In this document: positions 24,807-35,000 of the stretch, piece after piece | Position numbering within the stretch: position 1 is the stretch's first letter | Layout of the letters: each line of letters begins with the position of its first letter | Origin: Tetrastigma voinierianum | Lineage: Eukaryota > Streptophyta > Magnoliopsida > Vitales > Vitaceae | Length of the DNA stretch: 64,000 bases | Direction of reading: 5' to 3' | NCBI GenBank assembly: GCA_016808115.1 | Contig: JAEQBH010000727.1 | Location: 186,001-250,000 of the forward strand | Translations under genes and position numbers: made by a program | Notes under the pieces: generated by a model | Told to the model about the DNA's origin: nothing | The model's database searches: none | What the model saw: the letters and a program-made list of their open reading frames with translations, nothing else

Positions 24807-25350
24807 TGTTAGCAATTATGTGCTCTTAGGTCCCACTTGTATTCTCAGAAATATATGTATAAATTATAAATTTCCCTAATAAATATAATTTATTATATGA
24901 GCAGGTTTTTATAATAAATATAATTTATTATATGAGCAGTTATTATAATAAATATAATTTATTATATGAAACAGGTTATTCCTTGATGTAATGGAGTTTT
25001 AAGGTTTTCCTCTTTTGGGTTTTTCATACATTTTGAGAATCTGAGAACAAAGAGAAAAGAAAGAATTTTCTATTAACTGGTTTTTTCTCTAAGTGTTCTA
25101 AGATTCGAGTTCGTCGATTCATTGTACTTACATCCATACCACCCACGAGGATAGATGCGGAAGATCGGACGGTGCGGTGGCGATCATGGATCGGCCCCGG
25201 TGTAGGTGCTGGTTGGTGGCTGATCTAGAAGTCTAGTTGACGGATCTGCTGCAAATCTACATAGGCATACATTTAATATTGAATTTTAGATACAGTTGCA
25301 TGTTTAATCATATTGCTAGATCCATGCTTCCGCTGTGTGTTTTTCCTTCA
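24807..25350 (+). repeat. Copia-B 3' LTR
   Basis: Starts TGTTAGCAAT right after the purine tract and ends CA before the GATTG target copy. It carries the same three AT-rich internal units as the 5' LTR (about 24,865-24,975). Confidence 0.9.
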
Positions 25351-25355
25351 GATTG

Positions 25356-26322
25356 GACAAAGGTTGCTGCAAATCCTCCAGTAAATTATGGGAGAGATTC
25401 AAATAGGTAAGAGAGCCATTACCAATCTTCCAAATCCAACTAGGTATGCTCCCACTAATTTGGTTATCAGAAAGATCTAAATATGACAATCCTGAGTGGG
25501 TGCTAGGATGAGGAAATGTTCTGAGCTTGCAAGAAGCCAATATTAATGCGGTAAGATACAACGGCAGAGGCAAAGCGGGAATAGTAAGACCTGCATTGAT
25601 GGACAAGTTGTTGTACTAAAGGCTAAGAGTGGTAAGATTTCCAAGTTTCTGAAAGCTGCTCAGTTCAACAGTGCCATTGAATTTGTTGGAAGAAAGGTCT
25701 AGGACGTTAAGAGACTGGAGATGTTTACACCATCAAGATAGAGTTCTCTAAGCTCAGTCAGGTTCTGAACCATCATTCTCAGATTTGGGTTCTCAAGTTT
25801 CAGCATAGGAAGTCCAAGGAAGTAAACAGGATCAGAGAAATCAATTGTAACCAACCTTGTCAACCCTGAAATCTCGATTGGAATCTGCCCATAAAACTCA
25901 GCTTCAGACAGATTCAGGTAAATCAAATTGCCAAGCTTACCGAATCCAGGTGGAATCTGAGAGAATGTGTTGCTGGCCAAATTCAATCTCTGGAGATGTT
26001 GTAGATTAGAAAAGGCTACTGGAACCATTAGAACCCTCCAGAAATAAATTCGCTACTGAGATCGAGAGAGACAACATGACCAGTAGCGTCCCAGATTACC
26101 TCCCCAAGAACAACAATGGGTGCTTTGGTTCCAGGAAACCAGTTTATTAGATGCAGCATCATTAAATTTGAGGGTGCTCTTCGATTTACGCTAACAACAT
26201 CATCTCATCTTCCAGGCATACCACTCCCATCACCCAGACAGTCCCGGATACGAAGCAAAATGGATGCCGAAAAGATTAGGCACAATGGTAAAAATAAAGC
26301 CATGAAAATAAGCAATTCTCAT
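25356..26322 (-). pseudogene. Ve1-like receptor-like protein, copy 1, N-terminal part
   Basis: The minus-strand ATG at 26,322 begins 'MRIAYFHGFIF', a plausible signal peptide start. After frame shifts come the LRRNT_2-like cap ('LVSWN..' and 'ATGHVVSLDLSSEFISGG'), then LRRs 'HLQRLNLASNTFSQIPPGFG', 'LGNLIYLNLSEAEFYGQI', 'LTRLVTIDFS' and 'LTELRELYLDGVNIS' (to about 25,710). The next residues ('LNVLDLSSNKFNGTVEL', then 'YLDLSDNQISGSIPSWIW') belong much further along a typical Ve1-like protein. A large middle block of LRRs, roughly 300-350 residues by comparison with the family, is therefore missing. Copia-B ends the segment. The protein would be an apoplastic receptor but cannot be made from this copy. 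Confidence 0.88.
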
Positions 26323-27034
26323 CGGAAGCGAAAAGAGGAACACTTCCACAGCGAATCAAGTTTATTTTTATGATTTTTGTTGACGTTTGAACAGATGATA
26401 AAAAAAAAATGGTTCCACTTATATATACATAATTTTTCCTGTTCCCATCATTCGGACAAACCAATTCGATGATTTCAATATTTACCTCATCTGCTATATC
26501 TTTTTTTATTTTTATCATGTTTGGTTCACATAAATTTTGAGGAAAGTGCAAGGAAAGAAAAATTTATAAGAAAATTAAAAAGAAAGAAAAAATTGAGAAA
26601 AAATAAAAAAAACATCAAAAGTCTACAGATTATTTTTATTTGCACCTTTAAACATATTGTATTCATTTTAACAAAGATTAAATAATTTAAAATGCATAGA
26701 TTTCTAACTAATTTCAATTAAATTTTATTTTCTTTAAAGATTCTCATAGAACAATCAAATACGACAAAAATAATTTTCCTTGATATTATTTTTAATTTCT
26801 TAACCAGATACTTTCTGAAGTGACAAACACAACATTTATTTCTAGTACCTTCCATATTCCTCCATCCATACCATTTCATGATAATTTGTCATTTTCTTAC
26901 ATTTTTACTCTTTATGAATTGTTATATGAAAGATATTTTCATGCATGTTAAATGAACCATTGAATTTCATGCATGGTGATCAACTGAGCTATTAACGTCC
27001 TGAAAAAGGAAAATTAATTATTAGTCTGCTGCGC
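26323..27034 (-). other. Upstream region of RLP copy 1
   Basis: AT-rich sequence between the RLP start and the flank repeats. Apart from the TATA-like site close to the start codon, no gene is visible. ORFs here are Lys/Phe-rich translations of A/T runs. The part around 26,880-27,000 carries 'catgcatgtta' motifs that recur near 27,330. Confidence 0.45.
26418..26427 (-). promoter_or_regulatory. Candidate TATA box of RLP copy 1
   Basis: On the minus strand 'tatatataag' lies about 95-105 bp upstream of the RLP ATG, which would give a 5' UTR of roughly 60-75 bases. This is a positional inference without transcript support. Confidence 0.4.
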
Positions 27035-27175
27035 TCTCTAAATTTCATGAACTCTTTAACGCCTTTGATTTTGGTAAGAGTAGCTAGCCTTCATATTATT
27101 TACTACTATCACTGATAATCAGCATAAATGTATTATCTATCTTTTAATACCATCAATTTATTTTCCTCCAAGGCT
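27035..27175 (+). repeat. Short copy of the RLP-flank repeat
   Basis: 'tctaaatttcatgaactctt' and the following 'gattttggtaagag...tattatttactac' match the start of the repeats at 7,195 and 28,805. Three copies in one window, one of them upstream of RLP copy 1, suggest that segment duplication of the cluster carried this sequence along. Confidence 0.6.
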
Positions 27176-27429
27176 TCGGCATCGTTCATTAATTTATTTC
27201 ATAGCCTTCTAGTTTTCCTTTGAAACATTATATTTCAATATTTGAAATGATCCATATTATTTAATAAGAGACTAGGAACTATATATGAAACATATATGAA
27301 GAGAACTTTGTCCGCATGAAGAATATCTTCATGCATGTTAGATAATGCATTAAGAGATTGTATTTGAGCGAAGCTTATTTCACAGGTTTATTTGTGTTTT
27401 ATCTTTTCACGCCAAAATGCTTAATAAAA

Positions 27430-28770
<1,341 letters not shown>

Positions 28771-28796
28771 TAAAAAAAAAATGTTGTTATTAGTTT

Positions 28797-29420
28797 GGTA
28801 TGGTCTTCCCTAAATTTCATGAACTCTTCATTTTAATTTTGGGAAGAGTTGTCTTCGTATTTTTTACTACCATCAATATAGGTAATTCACATAAATCATT
28901 AGGCATATTTATAAGTCCCATAATAATAGACTACTTTCTAAAATTTCCTAAATTAGTATGGGATAGTGTGACTAATTTCACTTTTTAGTTTTACTATTGG
29001 AATAAACCCCATAAATTAAGCTATTCTATTAAATGTCTATATAATTTTTTTTATCTATATTCTAGAACTTTCCTTAAAAATATTTTAAAGTAAAATCAAG
29101 AAAATAATAATAAGTAACAAGAAAACTAAAGAAAAAAAAATGAAAAACACCCAAAATTTCTGTAGAAAACCCAGGATAGGAAAACCATAGTGAGGAAAAT
29201 CCACTATTAAGCGAGTACAAAAATTGGATTATAGAATCCACGAAACCCTAAAAAAATGTAACATATTTATATGCTACAACGACAAATCCCAAAAACTCCA
29301 TAATATTGCACCATGAAAATTTTTAGGATAAGAGTAGAAGCAAAAATTAGAATTACCTAATTTTGAACATTATATATGTCAATCTCAATGTAAGCCTAAT
29401 CCAATTTAGCTTTGACAAAC
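28797..29420 (-). repeat. Uninterrupted copy of the flank repeat with LTR-like block
   Basis: Collinear with 7,189-7,790. On the minus strand, 29,000-29,340 contains 'agcatataaatatgttaca' followed by 'ggttttcctatcctgggttt', resembling a copia LTR core. At its left edge, 'ttggtatggtcttccc' represents the empty version of the Copia-A target site, with TGGTC present only once. Confidence 0.6.
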
Positions 29421-29504
29421 GTAGTGATAACGTTAGTTGCTAGTGGGATATTGTGAGGAAGAGAAAGGGTGGTGGTCGGGAAGATCACTGGGTTTCGGAT
29501 TGGC

Positions 29505-29770
29505 TTCAAGTCTTCACAGTCAAGTCCTTGTGAAAGAGAAAGAAATTAAAACAAAGGAAGGAGAGGCCCTACCGACATGGAATGGAATTCTTTTACTTTG
29601 AAAGAGACTAGAAATGTCCTCTTACAAGCTGTCCTTTCACAATCACTTCATTTAGTTCATGACTCGATTCTTCGTGATGCGTCCAAAGGAAAAGTAGATT
29701 TCAAGTTATTAATTTGAAAATATTTTACATAGGTAACGAAGAATGGGATTTAGATGGTTCGGGTTATCAT
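29505..29770 (+). repeat. Second copy of the 7.9-8.3 kb repeat
   Basis: Starts 'caagtcttcacagtcaagtc' and continues through the same 'gacatggaatggaattctttt' block seen at 8,080. Unlike the 8-kb copy it has no tandem duplication. It contains the 46-codon ORF described separately. Confidence 0.65.
29577..29717 (+). CDS. Small ORF in a three-copy repeat, function unknown
   Basis: An ATG-to-TGA ORF of 46 codons begins 'MEWNSFTLKETRNVLLQAVL' and has a balanced, amphipathic-looking composition (Leu, Ser, Lys, Asp). No family is recognised. The same nucleotide segment at 8,080 is frameshifted after eight codons, and the 46.7-kb copy has a stop near the start. That argues for a repeat fragment rather than a maintained gene. 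It could be a relic exon of a duplicated neighbour. Confidence 0.15.
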   Translation: MEWNSFTLKETRNVLLQAVLSQSLHLVHDSILRDASKGKVDFKLLI

Positions 29771-29842
29771 GAAAACAAATAATTGTACATGAATGAATAT
29801 ACTATCATAACTAGTCAATGTACAAAATTGGATTAAGATTGA

Positions 29843-30575
29843 TGATGTCTTTTAGCAGGGCGGGAGTGGAGCGTGTGGGGGTCCCTTTAAATTTGGACCG
29901 GATTGTTTGAAATTTGGGATCTTGGCATACGGATCGTTTGGATTAAACGGATCATTATGGAGGTCCTACTGTTGATCACGCGAGGCTCCGCCGTGGCACT
30001 CTTCTGCAGAATAAAGAGAGAAAAAGAGGGTCGGCCAGGGAGCTGTGCTCGTGGCGGCTCGGATGCAAGTCGGGTTTCTTTACGAAAGCAAAGAGCGCAG
30101 GAGGCCGTGAATGTGTTGGCGTACCTTTCGCGATGGGGTGAACTGTGTTTATAGTAGATGTTTACAGGTTGGATGGTGATTAGGATTACCGTATCCATTG
30201 GGTGGGATATTTCTTGTTACGTCGATATATGATTACCGGTCTGAGTTTAGAAGGAGAGTTTGTTTGTTGAGATAATCCTCCTTCCTTATTGGAGAAGTCA
30301 AGCGGCGATGTCAATACGTATTTTCCCTTCCTTATTGATAAGGTTTGGTTGGATCGGCAGGATAATATATTGTTAGGGGTCATTCTATTTTCTGTATGGG
30401 CGGTATATGATCTGATTCGTTGGATATGGACCTTCTTATTCGCTCAGGATCCTCCTTTGGACCTGGCCCTTCGGGCCTTCATTTCGGGTCGGTACTGAGG
30501 GGCCTGGGTGTTGTATTGGGCGCATCACTTCTTTGGGCTTGGTTAGTGGGCCTGCGAGCCTATTTTTAGACCACA
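29843..30575 (-). repeat. Gypsy-1 3' LTR
   Basis: Aligns with 39,352-40,045 along its length: shared 'tttgggatcttggc', 'gagataatcctccttcctta', 'gatcctcctttgg' and 'gcgcatcacttct' blocks. Boundaries are placed at TGATGTC (left) and CCACA (right), uncertain by about 3 bp. Confidence 0.85.
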
Positions 30576-30965
30576 TCGATTTTGCGCCGCAATGCGTTGG
30601 TGTGGGGCGGGCGTAATTCTTCTCGTGTCGGTTGCAGTTTCCACGTGTCTGTTCGGGGCTGGGTTAGTTAAGGCCTTGTCGCCGTCGTATGTCTTGTGAT
30701 AATGATGACTCTTAGGTTTTCGCGCTCATTTCTCCCACTCCTCCCAGTTTCCTTCTGTTTCTTTCGTGGATATCTTTCGTCTTGTCTGCTTCGACTTCCG
30801 GGACCCTTTCTTTCTTAGTCTTCTGTCCGCGTCCTTTTGTGTAGCCTTTATCCGTTGCCTCTTGAATTAGTTGTGTACGTATCATTTTGAACTTTCTTTT
30901 TGATTGAGTCTGACGAAGCGTTAGGGTTTTTAGTCGATCGGATTTGTTTCTTGTCGCTTACTGCC
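30576..30965 (+). promoter_or_regulatory. CT-rich leader upstream of the antisense ORF
   Basis: The plus strand is pyrimidine-rich ('ctcccactcctcccagtttc', 'tctttcgtgg') and resembles a plant 5' UTR leading to the ATG at 30,966, which sits in a favourable 'gccATGGG' context. This suggests the extra ORF may have its own transcript, opposite to the element. No TATA box was confidently placed. Confidence 0.35.
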
Positions 30966-33650
30966 ATGGGTCAAATTCGTTCTTCTTCTTTCGCGGTTGA
31001 GTGGTGACCCTCAGGTTATTCTTGGATATTGGGCGGACTAGAATTATGTGAGCCATTCATTTGCCGGTCGAACTTCGAGAGAGATGCTCTGGGCGCCTCT
31101 TCCCTAGACAAGGGTAGGGGAGAGTGAGCTGATTAAGATATCCCGAGGGATCCGATTACCTCGAGCCTCGGCCCCGATTGACATGCTAAAGCGTGGGGCC
31201 CGGCGAGGTCGGTCCGCTATATGGGGCTACTTCGTTGAGCGTTTCCGACCTCCTTTTGATGTTGGGTGTGGTCCTGATGTTTTGACTTTTACGTAGTTCT
31301 GCTCAAAAATGGTGTGCTTCTTGAAGTCGCCTTTTGAGAATGGTCTTCGTTTTCCTTTGCACCTTCATAAAATGGGTTTACAACATTTCAAATCTTGCCC
31401 CTCGGCTCACGCTAACGGTTGAGGTAACTTTAGATTAAATATAGTGCCCCACTGGGATGCGAGAACTCGGTGTTCAATTATAAACTATACTATCACTACT
31501 CAAGAAGGATACCACGAAGACTTGACTGACACTGGAAAAGTCTGGATCTCCTTTGAGTGATTCAGGTCTCCCCTTCTTCTCATAGGTCATGGAAGGTCGG
31601 TTACTTTTTGTTAGTGGTCGAGGTTGAGAATATGAGCCTCTCGGCGAAGATGACACAACACAGGCGTTCACGTGGTGGACCACAAGGAATCTCAGTGAAA
31701 TATCTGTGTCGTTTTTGGGTGTGACTTGCTCCCAGAGTTTGTAGTCTTCGATTGTCTCCATGTTTCCCAGGTGCTCGGATTGATCTCAGCGCTGAAGATG
31801 ATGCTGTAGCGTTGAGATTGGCTGAATGCTCCGCTCGCCCTACCCAGACTAATTAAATCGGACATTGCGGCCCCTGAATTGGAAACACCTTTCGCCTGAT
31901 TGCTTTTGAGGTCTCGCCTCCTCCCTCCAAAGAAAGTCTCTCTAGTTGGTCCTTACGCATCCACTCCAGGGAGGTTTTAGTTCAAGTGGGAAGACAGCTA
32001 TCCAAGCCCGGAGTGTGACGGAAAAAATCGGGCCGGCGGTAAAGATGGCGAAGCAGGCGGTTCCAAGATTGGGGGTATCTTCGTCTTCTCGGTACATTCT
32101 GCTTCGACATTAGAGATGAATTTGCAGGTACTCTTGACGGGTGTTCCTACTCGTTTTATTCATGACCCCTCCATCTAATATTCTGAAGGTGAAAGATCTC
32201 TGGTGGACCCAGTGAACCGTGGATTGTGGTTAAGCCCATCCGTGCGGAATCCCGGCGGAGGGGGCGTCGGTCGCCCCTCAGAGGCGAGAGGGTTGAAGAA
32301 GAGGCTCAGGAATTGAAAACCGGTGAGGATGGGGATTCTTGCTTCTTACGCAAGGCTCACTTGTGGCGCAGTATCAATTCAGGGATTCCCAGTCACCAGG
32401 AGGTCGAAGGGCGTTGCTGTCGGCGAAGACTCTGGCTGTCTGCAATATAACCCAGTGTTGCCTGGTAAAAGTCCCATTGTCTCGTTGTCTATCTCACTTT
32501 TTAACCGTAGGATGTGGCTCATATTTGATCTCATTAGCTCTCATTTAGTTTGGCCGGCTAGGCAATGAACATGTGAAAGTGCTGGATTCTCGGTGCGGCT
32601 TACTCTTACTTTGACGGCGAGCTACAAAAAATGGGTCTGATATTCCCCGAAGCGAAACTTAAATCTAATTTAAAGCACCTTATGTGACTCGGGCTGGCGG
32701 AAAGTAGAGAAGACGAGTTCGGGTAGCTGATGAGCGGATTGAGGGCGAGCCCGGAAGTTCGTCTCATGGGGGTCTGGGTTCATAGGCAACTGCATTGAGA
32801 CCAAGGATCGGTCACAATCATTGTTCATGAGCTAAGCGATTAGGGAGAGCTTATCTCCTCCGAGATTATTTCACCTTGAGAGTCTCGGGGAGAACTGTGC
32901 GGTCGATGTGGCCGTTGTCGCTTATGGCCCCAGATGTGGCTCGCCGTAACAAAGCGAGTCTTCTTAGAGGTAGCTCGTCGGGAGGCCTCCCAGAAGGTTG
33001 TCGGCAGGCGGAGGCGGGCGAAGGAGGAGTATCACGGTTGCGCGGGGATCTTCCATCAGCAGTTTCTTTGATGGCTCAGAGGGACCAGAGTTAACGAAGG
33101 CGAGGAGGCCAAACCAGTAATTGAAGCTAATTATTCATATGTGACAATTGGTGCTTATCTGATTTAGATTTCAACCGATCTTCCCGGTGACAAAGGAGGC
33201 GGAGAATCTTCCTGCACCGTGTCTCAGATCGAGCACTCTATGGGTGACTTCCCTTACTTCTCCGTGCACATTCCCTCCTGGCGGCGATCTAGGTCTGCCA
33301 TACAATCCACTTGATTTTGACTTTCATACTTTCCTTCCCGTGTACTCACCATTTGTTTTGTTGGGCTTTTGGGCAGAGATACATGTGACCTCCACTTGAT
33401 AAATATTCATTCTTTTTTATATCTTTCTATGTGTTGTTTGTGTCTCTGTGGTCGTTCAACTCCCAGCAAGTCTGACCGAGTTTGAGTTGGCTGTTTCTTC
33501 CGTCAAGCCCCAGACCGTTGAAATTGCGTGGGCTATTACGCCCGGTAGGAGCGGTGCTTATCTGCGCGTGGCGTGTGTGGAATGGTGGAGCCGATCAAGA
33601 TGGCGTGCAGGCTTCGTCACAGTAGTTTACTGGCTGTAATTCCCACCAGG
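30966..33650 (+). pseudogene. Antisense extra ORF of Gypsy-1 (putative plant transposon protein type)
   Basis: Starting 'MGQIRSSSFAVEW', plus-strand frames give 'PFDVG' and 'LLKNGV' with 'RFPLH'-type residues (about 31,240-31,370), then 'GWGN'-like and 'VPHWDARTR' stretches and a later Glu/Arg-rich, probably coiled-coil region (32,230-33,090). The '(G)LRFPLHPF...' core is the signature of the plant family annotated as 'putative gypsy type transposon' (Transposase_28). It lies between pol and the 3' LTR in opposite orientation to pol, as known for some Tat-lineage elements. Its function is unknown. The frame is broken many times, and the C-terminal limit at about 33,650 is a guess. Confidence 0.6.
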
Positions 33651-33777
33651 CTGACTAACTTTTGATGGGACTGGAATCGGAATTCGAGATGGTTGGACCT
33701 CCATTGCTTTCGACTTGCCATGAGTTGAGTCGTAGGCTGCATGGCCTATCTTTAGAAGAGGTCGTCAATGTGAATGG

Positions 33778-34470
33778 CTAGCAAGAGCTCGTCCTCGTGA
33801 ACTAAGAGGAAGGGCTCGTTTGAGTGAATAGTTGAGTAGAGCTCGCCCGAGTGATCTGAGAGGAAGAGCTCGTCAGAGTGAATAGTTGTGTAGGCTAAAT
33901 TAAGTGCGAGACGAAGAGCTCGTCAATGTGAATTATTTGTGTAAGAGCTCATCCCAGGAGTGAGGCTGATGGGAAGAGCTCGATCAATGTGGCTCTTTGA
34001 GTAGAGCTCGTTTGGGTGATACGGAGGAAGGCTCGTCGGTGGATGGTTGGCCATAGAGCTCGTCGAGTGGTCGAGGAAGAGCTCGTCCCAGTGTGAATGG
34101 TGTATAGGAGAGCTCCACATAGGGTGATCCAGGAGGAAGAGCTTCGTCAGTGTGGTGTACAGTGGCCGGGAGGCTACGTGGGTGATCGGGGAAGGCTGGA
34201 AATCCCGATGCATGAATAGTTGTATAGAGCTCGTCAGAATTGATCTGAGGAGGAGCTCGTCGATGTGAATTCTTTTGTGTAAGGGGCTCGTCAGGGTGAT
34301 ACGGAGGAAGAGCTGGAGTCAGTAATGGATAGTTGTTATGGGGCTCAGTCAGAGGTGATTTGAGAGGAAGAGCTTGTCACTTTGTTTGAGGAAGGCTAGG
34401 CAGGTGGTAAGTTTGTATGGGGCTCGTCCAGAGTGATCAGGAGGGAAAAACTTCGTGTCATTAGTGTTCC
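33778..34470 (+). repeat. Satellite-like tandem array 1 in Gypsy-1, period about 60 bp
   Basis: The motif 'agagctcgtc' recurs roughly every 28-32 bp. It alternates with 'agagtgatctgagaggaag' and 'aatgtgaatagttgtgt', making a higher unit of about 60 bp repeated around a dozen times with divergence. It lies downstream of pol within the element. Such arrays in the 3' untranslated zone are documented for Tat/Ogre-type retrotransposons and can seed satellite DNA. Confidence 0.85.
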
Positions 34471-34489
34471 TTAAAGTGGCAATCTGCGT

Positions 34490-35000
34490 AGAAATAAGTC
34501 CAAAGCGCTAAGTCAGCTCACGGCGATCTGGCTGTCCCGGATCCAGGTGGCTAGGCTCGTCGATGGTGGGCGTTCGGTAGAGTGGCGTCTCGGTAGAGTG
34601 GCGATGTACTTTGGTGGTGCAGACTCCTGAGAGACCAGTGGCTGTGCGGGCTCAGTTGACCATCGATGGTGGGCGTTCTAGCCCAGGAGTGGCGATGCGG
34701 CCAGGAGTGGCAATGTAGCCTGTGGTGACTCCACGAGGGGCGACGTGGCTGTCTTGGGATGTGGTGTGAGACTCGTCGATGGTGCAGCGTTCCGGTAGAA
34801 TTGGCAATGTAGCTGAGCTAGATTAAACTCCTGAGGCAGCGTGGCGCAGGGGTCAGGTGTTCGTCAATGGTGGCGTTCAGTGTCGCGTCTGTAGTAGCGA
34901 TGCTGAGATGGTGGCTGGCGGCGTGCTGTCACGGATCAGGTGGGCTCGTCGATGGTGGCTTTCGATGGTGTAAATCTGATGGCGGCAGTGTAGCACGGTG
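34490..35000 (+). repeat. Satellite-like tandem array 2 in Gypsy-1, period about 100 bp
   Basis: 'ctcgtcgatggtgggcgttc' or close variants occur near 34,555, 34,662, 34,770, 34,860 and 34,946, separated by 'agtggcgatgtagctg' and 'gactcctgag' type sequence. The unit differs in sequence and length from array 1. It starts where the integrase coding region stops being recognisable. Confidence 0.8.

Larger units (their letters stand above)
17991..25350 (+). mobile_element. Copia-B: full-structure Ty1/copia element inside an RLP gene
   Basis: LTRs of about 528 and 544 bp, TGTTAG start and CA end, a perfect 5-bp TSD and a purine tract before the right LTR define a complete-structure copia element of about 7.4 kb. 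The interior has gag, protease/integrase, RT and RNase H in copia order, all on the plus strand, opposite to the RLP gene it interrupts. Removing it joins the RLP reading sense across the site (LQQPLSN | LP..LSTLDLRF), which confirms the insertion. Coding frames are broken, so it is non-autonomous as read. Confidence 0.93.

Noticed and set aside
33778..35000. CRISPR-like array
   Set aside because: The repeats are diverged, contiguous and without unique spacers of constant length, and lie inside a plant retrotransposon. They are a tandem satellite, not CRISPR.
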